Positions 1 to 7,317 of a stretch of DNA of 64,000 nucleotides are shown one piece after another. Position 1 is the first letter of the stretch. Each line of letters begins with the position of its first letter. Both the position numbers and the translations under genes were made by a program. The notes beneath the pieces were generated by a model. It had not been told where the DNA came from. It made no database searches and saw nothing but the letters and a program-made list of their open reading frames with translations. Where the stretch lies: NCBI RefSeq assembly GCF_965139615.1, contig NZ_CBCSIQ010000010.1, positions 1 through 64,000 of the forward strand, given 5' to 3'. Source of the DNA: Kerstersia similis (GTDB lineage: Bacteria; Pseudomonadota; Gammaproteobacteria; Burkholderiales; Burkholderiaceae_B).

Positions 1-110
1 GACGACCATAGCAAGGTGGTACCACTCCTTCCCATCCCGAACAGGACAGTGAAACGCCTTCGCGCCGATGATAGTGGACGGACGTCTGTGAAAGTAGGTC
101 ATCGTCAAGC
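1..110 (+). rRNA. rrf: 5S ribosomal RNA, 5' end cut by window edge
   Basis: The sequence carries the conserved 5S core (ccgaacaggacagtgaaacg, then the gcgccgatgatagt segment). The 3' end atcgtcaagc pairs with the 5' side gacgatc-like start, closing helix I. Only a few 5' bases appear to be missing, because the window starts inside helix I. It is followed directly by a strong terminator, as expected for the last gene of an rRNA operon whose 16S and 23S genes would lie upstream, outside this window. Confidence 0.95.
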
Positions 111-120
111 TCTTATCCTC

Positions 121-154
121 AAAACCCCTCTCTGCATGCGCAGAGAGGGGTTTT
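121..154 (+). terminator. Intrinsic terminator of the rRNA operon
   Basis: A perfect 15-bp inverted repeat (121-135 with 140-154) has a 4-nt loop atgc and a terminal T tract followed by gtcttt. The stem starts with four A and ends with four T, so it could work in both directions. It also lies beyond the 3' end of the minus-strand GNAT gene. Confidence 0.9.
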
Positions 155-251
155 GTCTTTGGGGCGGCGGAATCCGCTATCGCAGCGCCCCGCCCGTAGT
201 AGGCGGCTCAGGGTGCCTGGGCCACCGCAATCACGGCCCGGTCGGCCTTCT

Positions 252-722
252 TTAGTCCGCGAGCGTCAACACCAGGATGTGATCCCCGGCGTCATCCGTG
301 GCACCTTCATGCCTCCAGCCCAGGTGGCGGTAAAAGCCGTAGGAACGTACCCCGGGATCACTGGAACACGACAGGAACAGGGTGCGCCAACCGAATTGCC
401 GCAAAGTCTCCACGACCTGCGTCAGCAGCAAACGACCCAGGCCATGGCCTTCATCTTCTGGCAACAGGGCCAGCACCATGATTTCGCCTGTGCTTCTGTC
501 TGCAAAGCAGTAACCGGCCATGCGTGCGCCGGCCCAGGCGATCTGGCCGATCAGTTCTCCGCTTTCGATACCTGCCCGCCAACTGGCTTCCGTGATCCCC
601 AGCGCCTGCAGTTCAGACGGACTGAACGCGTTTTCACGGGTCAGGCCGCGCAGGCGCAGGCATTCTGCTGCGTCTGCGGGCTGGGCGGGGGAAATGCGGT
701 AGGTGGAATGAAGCGATATCAT
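252..722 (-). CDS. GNAT family N-acetyltransferase
   Basis: Predicted 156-aa acetyltransferase of the GNAT fold, which moves an acetyl group from acetyl-CoA to an amine. The acetyl-CoA loop is visible as EGHGLGRLLL in the middle of the protein. The C-terminal FYRHLGWR motif is typical of GNAT strand 5 and helix 4. I chose the ATG at 722 because the domain (beginning YRISPAQPADAAECLRLR) starts right after it; the longer reading frame to 866 adds low-quality sequence overlapping the end of the IclR gene. The Shine-Dalgarno sequence is weak. The gene follows iclR on the same strand after about 60 bp. The substrate is unknown. Confidence 0.8.
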   Translation of the reverse strand: MISLHSTYRISPAQPADAAECLRLRGLTRENAFSPSELQALGITEASWRAGIESGELIGQIAWAGARMAGYCFADRSTGEIMVLALLPEDEGHGLGRLLLTQVVETLRQFGWRTLFLSCSSDPGVRSYGFYRHLGWRHEGATDDAGDHILVLTLAD

Positions 723-783
723 GAAAAAAATCCGATGTGTAGCGGCGTCGTAGCCTTTGGCTGGCCAGGCGCCGCCATTTGGT

Positions 784-1551
784 TCAGACTTGGCTGCCCA
801 GCGCTTCGCTGATCTGGCGTGCCGCCAGTTGCACAACCGGGATGAGCGCACGCATGCGTGCTTCATCGGTATAGGGGGCCGTGCCGGTCACGCTGATTGC
901 GGCGATGATGCGGTTGCTGATGTCGCGCACGGGCGCTGCCACGCAGCGTATGCCTGCAGCATTTTCTTCGAGATCCATGCTGTAGCCGCCCTGGGCATAG
1001 CGCGCCATCATTTCCATCCACGCATCGCGCGGAATCTGGATGTCGCCCCGGACAGCATCATGCTCATAGCGTTGCAGCCACTGCTCAGGGGTTTCGTCGA
1101 GGATCAGCGATTTGCCGACGCCAGTGCCACAGATCGGTTTGCGCCCACCGATGCGGGTGTTGACCTGTACCGGGCGCTGGCCGCCAATCTTGTCCAGATA
1201 GATGATGCCATTGCCATCCAGCGACGCCAGGTGCACGGTATCCTGGGTTTCTTCGGCCAGTCGTTCAAGATGCGGCCGGGCGCAACTGGTGAGCGTGGAC
1301 TCCCGGTATGCGGCAAAGCCCAGTTCCAGCAAACGGTTGCCCAGGCGGTAGCCCCGACGAGGTTCGAAATGCAGATAGCGGGCCTGCACGAGGGCGGAAG
1401 CCAGCCGGTGCGTAGTGCTGAAGCTGACACCGGTGCGGGCGGCAATCGCCTGCACGGTAATGCAGCCATCGGCGACGGCATCTATGATGTCCAGGCCGCG
1501 AAACAAGGTCTGGCTGGCCAGGGCACGAGGAGCAGGATCAGTCGTTGACAT
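784..1551 (-). CDS. IclR family transcriptional regulator
   Basis: A 255-aa regulator of normal IclR length. The N-terminal winged helix-turn-helix covers about residues 8-70 (TLFRGLDIIDAVADG, then the recognition region TGVSFSTTHRLASAL). The C-terminal effector domain contains the usual segments GIIYLDKIGGQRPVQ, GTGVGKSLL-like and AAPVRDISNRIIAAISVTG. I chose the ATG at 1551; the frame upstream is only translated 11-bp tandem repeat and is spurious. IclR proteins sense small aromatic or aliphatic acids. The gene lies downstream of dmpFG on the same strand but is separated from it by a terminator, so it may regulate that operon in trans. That is inference. Confidence 0.9.
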   Translation of the reverse strand: MSTTDPAPRALASQTLFRGLDIIDAVADGCITVQAIAARTGVSFSTTHRLASALVQARYLHFEPRRGYRLGNRLLELGFAAYRESTLTSCARPHLERLAEETQDTVHLASLDGNGIIYLDKIGGQRPVQVNTRIGGRKPICGTGVGKSLILDETPEQWLQRYEHDAVRGDIQIPRDAWMEMMARYAQGGYSMDLEENAAGIRCVAAPVRDISNRIIAAISVTGTAPYTDEARMRALIPVVQLAARQISEALGSQV

Positions 1552-1700
1552 AATGGAGGCTATTCTACCCGTGGGCAGGGAGTTGGCGCAGGGAGTCCGG
1601 CAAGGATACACGGCGTATGGAGCAGGGAAGACCGGCATGCACTGAGCCGGCTCCCGCGCAGATTCCGGCAGGCTTGTCCGTCGGTAGGTGAACAAGCCCA

Positions 1701-1766
1701 GGCCAAAGCAAGGCCAAAGCAAGGCCAAAGCAAGGCCAAAGCAAGGCCAAAGCAAGGCCAAAGCAA
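1701..1766. repeat. 11-bp tandem repeat, six perfect copies
   Basis: Six uninterrupted identical copies of GGCCAAAGCAA run from 1701 to 1766. The last copy overlaps the left arm of the terminator at 1761-1798, sharing aagcaa. Because 11 is not a multiple of 3, the array reads through all frames, which gives the repetitive LALLWPCFG-type translations on the minus strand. It lies about 150 bp upstream of the iclR start. Perfect copies suggest recent slippage and possible copy-number variation between strains. Confidence 0.95.
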
Positions 1767-1798
1767 AAGCCGGCGCATTTCTGCGCCGGCTTTTGCTT
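1761..1798 (-). terminator. Terminator of the dmpFG operon
   Basis: A perfect 17-bp stem (1761-1777 with 1782-1798) with a tttc-type 4-nt loop. The GC-rich core gccggcgca is followed, on the minus strand, by a short T-rich run. It sits about 60 bp past the dmpG stop, and so ends dmpFG transcription before iclR. Confidence 0.88.
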
Positions 1799-1855
1799 AT
1801 TGGCAGCCCGCATCGGTGCAACGCACCGCTCCGGGCTGCGGGTCGGGGCTTGATA

Positions 1856-2881
1856 TCAGGCCGATTTCTTCAGCAGATCCAGCGCCACATCGACGATCAT
1901 GTCTTCCTGGCCGCCGACCATGCGGCGCTTGCCCAGTTCGACCAGGATATCAACCGTGCTGATGCCGTATTTCTTGGCAGCCACTTCCGCGTGGCGCAGG
2001 AAGCTGGAGTACACGCCAGCGTAGCCCAGTGCCAGGGTTTCGCGGTCCACACGCACCGGACGATCCTGCAGCGGACGCACGATGTCGTCGGCGGCATCCA
2101 TCAGCGTGTAGAGGTCGGTGCCGTGGTTCCAGCCCAGGCGTTCGGCGGCGGCGATGAAGACTTCCAGCGGCGCGTTACCGGCACCTGCGCCCATGCCTGC
2201 CAGGCTGGCGTCGATGCGATCGCAGCCTTCTTCCACGGCGACGATGGAGTTGGCGACACCCAGCGACAGGTTGTGGTGGGCGTGCATGCCGGTGGTGGTT
2301 TCGGGCTTGAGCACGGCTTTCAGCGCGCGGAAGCGGTCACGCACATCCTGCATGCCCAGTGCGCCGCCGGAATCCACCACATAGATGGTGGTGGCGCCGT
2401 AGCTTTCCATCTTCTTGGCTTCGACCGCCAGGTTTTCCGGCGTGGTCATGTGGCTCATCATCAGGAAGCCGACCGTGTCCATGCCCAGTTCGCGGGCGCG
2501 TTCGATGTGCTGCTTGGAAACGTCGGCTTCCGTGCAGTGGGTGGCGACGCGGACGATGCTGGCGCCGGCCTTGTGGGCGTTTTCCAGGTCATGGATGGTA
2601 CCGATGCCGGGCAGCAGCAGCGTGGCGATCTTCGAGTGGCTCAGTTCGCCGGCGACGGCTTCGATCCATTCCAGATCGGTATGCGCGCCGAAACCGTAGT
2701 TGAAGCTGGAGCCTTGCAGGCCGTCACCGTGGGCCACTTCGATGGAATCGACTTTGGCCTTGTCCAGTGCGCGGGCAATGTCCTTGACGTTCTGAATGGA
2801 GTACTGGTGGCGGATGGCGTGGCTGCCATCACGCAGCGTGACGTCGGAAATATAGAGTTTCTTGCCGGGATTGAAGGTCAT
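1856..2881 (-). CDS. dmpG: 4-hydroxy-2-oxovalerate aldolase
   Basis: A 341-aa enzyme of the DmpG/MhpE/BphI family. It cleaves 4-hydroxy-2-oxovalerate to pyruvate and acetaldehyde, the last step of meta-cleavage pathways. The HMGL-like TIM barrel is full length. The metal-binding and catalytic motif DVTLRDGSHA is at residues 13-22, and the metal-binding HAHHN segment lies near residue 200. The C-terminal DRETLALGYAGVYSSFL segment belongs to the communication domain that contacts the dehydrogenase partner. It follows dmpF after 14 bp, as expected for a channelling aldolase-dehydrogenase pair. No ring-cleavage dioxygenase or hydratase genes are in the window. Confidence 0.95.
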   Translation of the reverse strand: MTFNPGKKLYISDVTLRDGSHAIRHQYSIQNVKDIARALDKAKVDSIEVAHGDGLQGSSFNYGFGAHTDLEWIEAVAGELSHSKIATLLLPGIGTIHDLENAHKAGASIVRVATHCTEADVSKQHIERARELGMDTVGFLMMSHMTTPENLAVEAKKMESYGATTIYVVDSGGALGMQDVRDRFRALKAVLKPETTTGMHAHHNLSLGVANSIVAVEEGCDRIDASLAGMGAGAGNAPLEVFIAAAERLGWNHGTDLYTLMDAADDIVRPLQDRPVRVDRETLALGYAGVYSSFLRHAEVAAKKYGISTVDILVELGKRRMVGGQEDMIVDVALDLLKKSA

Positions 2882-2895
2882 GATAAGTCTCCCCC

Positions 2896-3849
2896 TCAGG
2901 CGTTGATGATCGACTCGGCCATGCTTTCGGCAGTGGCCAGCGCGGCGGAGGTCATGATGTCCAGGTTGCCGGCGTAGGCGGGCAGATAGTGCGCCGCGCC
3001 TTCGACTTCCAGGAATACCGAGGTTTTCAGGCCGCTGAATTTGCCCAGGCCGGGGATGTTCAGGGGCGCTTCCGGCGGAATGACGTCGAACTGCACTTTC
3101 TGCTTGAGGCGATAGCCCGGCACGTAGGCATGGACGGCAGCGGCCATTTCTTCAATGGATTGCTCCACTTTGGCCTGGTCGGCGGCTTCGCTCAGCACAT
3201 AGACCGTGTCGCGCATGATGAGCGGCGGCTCGGCCGGGTTCAGAACGATGATGGCCTTGCCCTTGGCTGCGCCGCCCACCTGTTCGATGGCGCGCGAGGT
3301 GGTCTCGGTGAACTCGTCGATGTTGGCACGTGTGCCGGGGCCGGCCGATTTGCTGGCGATGGAGGCCACGATTTCCGCATAGTGCACTTTGGCCACGCGG
3401 GACACGGCTGCAACCATGGGAATGGTGGCCTGGCCGCCGCAGGTGACCATGTTCACGTTGGCTTCGTTGATGTGCTCGCTCAGGTTCACGACGGGCACGC
3501 AGTACGGGCCAATGGCAGCCGGCGTCAGGTCGATGACACGGATACCGGGCTTGGCTTCGCGCAGCCGCTTGTCGTTCTTGATGTGGGCACCGGCGCTGGT
3601 GGCGTCGAATACAAAGTCGATGTCAGCAAAAACCGGCAGCTTGATCAGCCCTTCGACGCCTTCGTGCGTCGTGGCGACACCCAGGCGCGCAGCGCGTGCC
3701 AAGCCGTCGGAGGCAGGGTCGATGCCGACCATTGCGCCCATTTCCAGGTTTTTGCCGTGCCGCAGTATCTTGATCATCAGGTCCGTGCCGATATTGCCGG
3801 AACCGATGATCGCGGCCTTGAGTTTTTTCTCTGCCACGTCAGTCTCCAT
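2896..3849 (-). CDS. dmpF: Acetaldehyde dehydrogenase (acetylating)
   Basis: A 317-aa protein of the DmpF/MhpF/BphJ family. It oxidises acetaldehyde to acetyl-CoA with NAD and CoA, receiving acetaldehyde from DmpG by channelling. The Rossmann motif AAIIGSGNIGTDLMIK is at about residues 12-27. The catalytic cysteine lies in MVTCGGQATIPMV. I chose the ATG at 3849, which puts the Rossmann strand at the usual distance; the frame continues upstream to 3972 but adds no family sequence. It is the first gene of the dmpF-dmpG operon. A perfect inverted repeat at 3980-4008 lies about 130 bp upstream and may be its operator. Confidence 0.94.
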   Translation of the reverse strand: METDVAEKKLKAAIIGSGNIGTDLMIKILRHGKNLEMGAMVGIDPASDGLARAARLGVATTHEGVEGLIKLPVFADIDFVFDATSAGAHIKNDKRLREAKPGIRVIDLTPAAIGPYCVPVVNLSEHINEANVNMVTCGGQATIPMVAAVSRVAKVHYAEIVASIASKSAGPGTRANIDEFTETTSRAIEQVGGAAKGKAIIVLNPAEPPLIMRDTVYVLSEAADQAKVEQSIEEMAAAVHAYVPGYRLKQKVQFDVIPPEAPLNIPGLGKFSGLKTSVFLEVEGAAHYLPAYAGNLDIMTSAALATAESMAESIINA

Positions 3850-3979
3850 CACCGGGCGGCACAGTGCGCCACCCCTTTTGTATGTTCCGCGGCTGCCCGG
3901 ATGACGGCCGCTGCTTGTGTTTCCCGCCATTCTGGACGCCGGGAACAGGGAAAAGATTAACGTGCCCGCCACAATTTAT

Positions 3980-4008
3980 CAACATATAAGATTTGTTCTC
4001 ATATGTTG
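3980..4008. promoter_or_regulatory. Inverted repeat, candidate operator of dmpFG
   Basis: CAACATAT (3980-3987) and ATATGTTG (4001-4008) form a perfect 8-bp inverted repeat around a 13-bp spacer. The arms are 21 bp centre to centre, two helical turns, which fits a dimeric regulator. It lies about 130 bp upstream of dmpF in AT-rich DNA. The nearby IclR protein is an obvious candidate binder, but this is inference. Confidence 0.5.
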
Positions 4009-4237
4009 GGATTATTGAGTGGGTTGGCAGGAAGCTTGCCAGGTGAACCCTGGATTTTTCAGGCCTGCGCAGCGCCATGACTGGGAGGCCTGCAATGAGC
4101 CGCCGCCGGCAGAACCGGGAAGAAACAGCGCTGCCAGCAAACGCTGCAAAAGCACGGCTTAGGGGGAGCTGTTGGCGTATTGCCGGGCCGTACAACGCGT
4201 GAATCAGAATTGCTTATTTCCTTCGGTTATTAAATTC

Positions 4238-4267
4238 CAATTGAATTGCAATGAGCATATTCAATTG
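4238..4267. promoter_or_regulatory. Inverted repeat, candidate operator of the metQ sulfur locus
   Basis: CAATTGAAT (4238-4246) and ATTCAATTG (4259-4267) form a perfect 9-bp inverted repeat with a 12-bp spacer, again 21 bp centre to centre. It lies about 200 bp upstream of metQ1 in a strongly AT-rich stretch. LysR-type sulfur regulators such as CysB or Cbl are plausible binders, but no such motif can be confirmed by eye. Confidence 0.45.
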
Positions 4268-4464
4268 AGTTATGCCATTTGCGCGGAATGGGTCAGGCAT
4301 ATAAGGAAATAAATAAACAATAGTGGTGCGCCAGGGGTGGTTGCGGGTTCAATCAATTCTGACAGGCGAGGAGGGATATCTCCGAGCGTTTCAGGTTTGC
4401 AGCATTGGGCGCCAGACAGTGTGTTCAGGCGTGCAAGGATTGAATTTATTTCAAGGGTCGCATC

Positions 4465-5277
4465 ATGTTGATCAATATCAAGCGTTTTCTGCTGGCCAGC
4501 GCCATTGCCATGGCAGTGATTCCCGCGCATGCGGCAGACAAGTTGCGTATCGGTGTCGTGCCGGGCGCTTATGCCGATTCCATCAATGCCGCCGCCAAGG
4601 ATGCAAAGGCCCAGGGCATAGATGTGGAAGTCATTGAGTTCACTGATTGGACGACGCCGAATGTCGCCGTGAATAACGGCGATATCGACATCAATTATTT
4701 TCAGCACCAGCCTTTTCTGAATAATGCCATTGCCAAGCAGGGCTTCAAATTGCGCAGTGCCGATACCGGCATTCTGGCAAATGTCGGTCTTTATTCACTC
4801 AAACATGACAATGTGGCTGCTGTGCCGGAAAACGGCAAGGTCGGTATTGCCAATGATCCGGTGAATCAGGGGCGCGGCTTGCTGTTGCTGCAGAAAGCAG
4901 GCCTGATCAAGCTGAAGCCGGAAGTGGGTTATCTCGGAACGCTGGACGATATCGTCGAGAACCCCAGGAATCTGAGTTTTGTGGAAGTGGAAGGCCCGCA
5001 ATTGGTGCGGATTACCGGGGATGTCGATATTGCCCAGGGCTATCCGCATTTCATTGTGGCAGCCAAGGCTTTCGACCCTTCCAGCGGTTTGGCGTATTCG
5101 GGCATCGAGGATAAGCAATTCGCCATCCAGTTCGTGGTCAAGGAGGGCCGGGAAAATGATCCGGTTATCCGCAAATTCATCGACATCTACCAGAACTCTC
5201 CCGAGGTCAAGGCAGTGACGCGCCAGTCGTTCAATAACGATGACCGTTTGTACACATTGGCCTGGGTAGGCAAGTAA
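4465..5277 (+). CDS. metQ: MetQ/NlpA-family substrate-binding protein 1
   Basis: A 270-aa periplasmic binding protein of the MetQ/NlpA family, partner of the MetNI importer encoded next. Residues 1-23 form a signal peptide (MLINIKRFLLASAIAMAV..., likely cut after AHA). The mature part starts DKLRIGVVPGAYADS and carries the family motifs EFTDWTTPNVAV and DINYFQHQPFL. There is no lipobox cysteine, so it should be soluble rather than a lipoprotein, unlike E. coli MetQ. It is the first gene of the sulfur locus; metN follows after 166 bp. The ligand may be methionine or another organosulfur compound. Confidence 0.9.
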   Translation: MLINIKRFLLASAIAMAVIPAHAADKLRIGVVPGAYADSINAAAKDAKAQGIDVEVIEFTDWTTPNVAVNNGDIDINYFQHQPFLNNAIAKQGFKLRSADTGILANVGLYSLKHDNVAAVPENGKVGIANDPVNQGRGLLLLQKAGLIKLKPEVGYLGTLDDIVENPRNLSFVEVEGPQLVRITGDVDIAQGYPHFIVAAKAFDPSSGLAYSGIEDKQFAIQFVVKEGRENDPVIRKFIDIYQNSPEVKAVTRQSFNNDDRLYTLAWVGK

Positions 5278-5290
5278 GAACCGGTTTTCA

Positions 5291-5309
5291 GCGCTGCCGC
5301 GGGCAGCGC
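5291..5309 (+). other. Stable intercistronic hairpin between metQ1 and metN
   Basis: GCGCTGCC (5291-5298) pairs perfectly with GGCAGCGC (5302-5309) around a 3-nt loop, 14 bp past the metQ1 stop. No T tract follows, so it is more likely an mRNA 3'-stabilising or partial-attenuation element than a full terminator. Such hairpins commonly raise binding-protein expression above that of the ATPase and permease. Confidence 0.55.
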
Positions 5310-5443
5310 GCCAAGCGCTTGTCTGTCATTGCGCCGGTCCGGGCGCGGCAGCCAGGCCAATCCAGGCGAGGCCCGTTGAGGGCTCGCAGGGCGACGAAGA
5401 TGCCCCCGGTGCCAGGGGCGGAGTCCTTCATTGAGGAGCCACT

Positions 5444-6646
5444 ATGACGTTAACGACCGCCTTGCGGCGCAGTCTTTCACAAGGGGATGTTTTCGATGGC
5501 GGTTACGCGATCGGCAACGACATCCTGCATGAAGCCAGTCCGGCAGAGAAAGTCGAGGAACTGGCCGAGGCGCACGGAGCAGGCTCTGTGTCTTTTCGGC
5601 AAGTGGGCAAGACCTATCATTCATCGGCGGGCGCTGTGCCGGCGCTCGAAGAGATCAATCTCGATATTCCGGCAGGCAGTGTTTTCGGCATTATCGGCCG
5701 TAGTGGTGCGGGGAAATCCAGCCTGTTGCGCACGATCAATCGCCTGGAGCAACCTACCAGCGGGCAGGTACTGGTTGATGGCGTGGATATCGGCCAGCTG
5801 AGTGAAAGCGGCCTGGTGCAGTTGCGCCGCCGGATCGGCATGATCTTTCAGCATTTCAACCTGCTGTCGGCAAAGACCGTATTTGAAAATGTGGCCTTGC
5901 CGCTGACGGTGGCCGGCGTCCCGCGCGCCCAGATCACCGCGCGTGTTCATGAGCTACTGGCTTTGGTCGGCCTGCAGGACAAGCAGGATACCTATCCCGG
6001 CAGGTTGTCTGGCGGCCAGAAACAGCGCGTCGGCATTGCCCGGGCATTGGCGACGCATCCGGAGATCCTGCTGTGCGACGAAGCGACATCCGCCCTGGAT
6101 CCGGAAACCACGCATGCGATTCTTGCGCTGCTGCGCGATATCAATCGACGCCTGGGGATTACCGTCATTCTCATTACCCATGAAATGAGCGTCATCCGCG
6201 AGATTGCCGATCAGGTGCTGGTGCTGGAAAAAGGCCGCATTGTCGAGCAAGGCGAGGTCTGGAAAGTATTCGGCGCGCCGCAGCACGCAGCCACGCGCGC
6301 CTTGCTGGCGCCTTTGCAGCACGGTTTGCCGGAGGACTTGCAGGCCCGGCTGTTGCAGCAGCCGCCAGCCAGTGGCAGTTATGAGCAGATCCTGGCGCTG
6401 GACTATAGCGGAGAGCATGGCCTGGAACCGGATTTCCTGCGTATTGCCCAGGCGTTGCCGGGCGAACAGCGCCTGATTCACGGAGGTGTGGATCGTATCC
6501 AGGGGCATGCGCATGGTCGTTTGCTGCTGGCGCTGGACGGCAAGGCGCTGTTGCCGGATTTCACTTCCCTGACACGTGGCCCCAAGGCCATCGCCCATCA
6601 CATAGAGGTTATCGGTTATGTCGCTGACGCTATCCATTCCCGTTGA
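5444..6646 (+). CDS. metN: Methionine-type ABC transporter ATP-binding protein
   Basis: A 400-aa ATPase of the MetN family that powers uptake through MetI. Walker A GRSGAGKS is at residues 85-92, signature LSGGQKQR at about 188-195, Walker B ILLCDEA at about 208-214, and the switch histidine is in LITHEM. A C-terminal NIL-type regulatory domain follows from about residue 310. E. coli MetN has 343 aa; this one has an extra N-terminal stretch of about 48 residues. The ATG at 5444 has a strong AGGAG five bases upstream, so the extension seems real, although a GTG at 5588 with GGAG upstream would give the usual length. The 3' end overlaps metI by 29 nt. Confidence 0.93.
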   Translation: MTLTTALRRSLSQGDVFDGGYAIGNDILHEASPAEKVEELAEAHGAGSVSFRQVGKTYHSSAGAVPALEEINLDIPAGSVFGIIGRSGAGKSSLLRTINRLEQPTSGQVLVDGVDIGQLSESGLVQLRRRIGMIFQHFNLLSAKTVFENVALPLTVAGVPRAQITARVHELLALVGLQDKQDTYPGRLSGGQKQRVGIARALATHPEILLCDEATSALDPETTHAILALLRDINRRLGITVILITHEMSVIREIADQVLVLEKGRIVEQGEVWKVFGAPQHAATRALLAPLQHGLPEDLQARLLQQPPASGSYEQILALDYSGEHGLEPDFLRIAQALPGEQRLIHGGVDRIQGHAHGRLLLALDGKALLPDFTSLTRGPKAIAHHIEVIGYVADAIHSR

Positions 6647-7280
6647 ACGTTATTGGCAGGCTTTCTACGACACGTTGATGATGGTCGGTGTGTCGGGGGT
6701 CATTGCGCTGGCTGCCGGCGTTCCCCTGGCAATCTTGCTGATCGTGACGGCGCCTGGCGGTTTTCTGGCGTCGCCCAGGATAAATCGCGCCGTTGGCAGT
6801 GTGGTCAATGGATTCCGCGCCACACCATTCATCGTGCTGCTGGTCGCACTGATTCCCTTCACCCGTCTGGTTGCCGGAACCACCATCGGCGTCTGGGCGG
6901 CCATCGTCCCGCTGGCGATCAGCGCCACGCCATTTTTTGCCCGGATTGCTGAAGTCAGCTTGCGCGAAGTGGATCCCGGCCTGATTGAAGCGGCTCAGGC
7001 CATGGGCTGCAAAAAGTGGAGCATCGTGCGCCATGTCTATTTGCCGGAGGCGCTGCCCGGCATCGTGGGGGGCTTCACCATCACGTTGGTTGCCTTGATC
7101 AGTTCTTCGGCAATGGCCGGCGCCGTCGGGGCCGGGGGCCTGGGCGATCTTGCCATTCGCTATGGCTATCAGCGCTTCGATACGCAGGTCATGCTGATCG
7201 TGATTGCCGTGCTGATTGCGTTGGTGTCCATCGTCCAGGCCAGTGGTGATGCCTATGTGCGTTGGCTGCGCAGCCGCTGA
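6618..7280 (+). CDS. metI: Methionine-type ABC transporter permease
   Basis: A 220-aa inner-membrane permease with about five hydrophobic segments, normal for MetI (217 aa in E. coli). The EAA-type coupling loop that contacts MetN is visible as EAAQAMGCKKWSIVRHVYLPEALPG-like sequence around residues 122-146. The start overlaps the metN end by 29 nt, indicating translational coupling. It is the only permease in a locus with four binding proteins, so all four probably feed this one channel. Confidence 0.93.
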   Translation: MSLTLSIPVERYWQAFYDTLMMVGVSGVIALAAGVPLAILLIVTAPGGFLASPRINRAVGSVVNGFRATPFIVLLVALIPFTRLVAGTTIGVWAAIVPLAISATPFFARIAEVSLREVDPGLIEAAQAMGCKKWSIVRHVYLPEALPGIVGGFTITLVALISSSAMAGAVGAGGLGDLAIRYGYQRFDTQVMLIVIAVLIALVSIVQASGDAYVRWLRSR

Positions 7281-7317
7281 TCGTGCTTTTCAATTTCCGA
7301 ACGGAGACGCTGCACCC

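Larger units (their letters stand above)
1552..1855. other. Non-coding interval between dmpG and iclR
   Basis: A gap of about 300 bp that must hold the iclR promoter. It contains a strong terminator (1761-1798) and an 11-bp tandem repeat (1701-1766). The apparent reading frames here are translations of the repeat and have no family signature. I see no convincing sigma-70 promoter. Confidence 0.6.
3850..4464. other. Divergent intergenic region, dmpF / metQ1
   Basis: A gap of 615 bp without a convincing gene between divergent dmpF and metQ1. It holds two operator-like inverted repeats (3980-4008 and 4238-4267) and a markedly AT-rich stretch at 4200-4330. This contrasts with the high GC of the flanks. 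Promoters for both operons must lie here. The unusually long leader before metQ1 (about 4330-4464) contains a small hairpin (ggag/ctcc around 4370-4385), but I cannot match it to a known riboswitch. Confidence 0.6.

Noticed and set aside
1701..1766. CRISPR array
   Set aside because: The 11-bp units are contiguous without spacers, and there are no cas genes. It is a simple tandem repeat.
1552..1821. N-terminal extension of the IclR protein containing LALLWPCFG repeats
   Set aside because: It is the translation of the 11-bp tandem repeat and terminator. The IclR domain starts properly at the ATG at 1551.
4366..4440. Possible S-adenosylhomocysteine-type riboswitch before metQ1 (cgaggag motif)
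   Set aside because: Only a short match is present. The required downstream pairing and conserved loop could not be found, so it is left as an unassigned leader.
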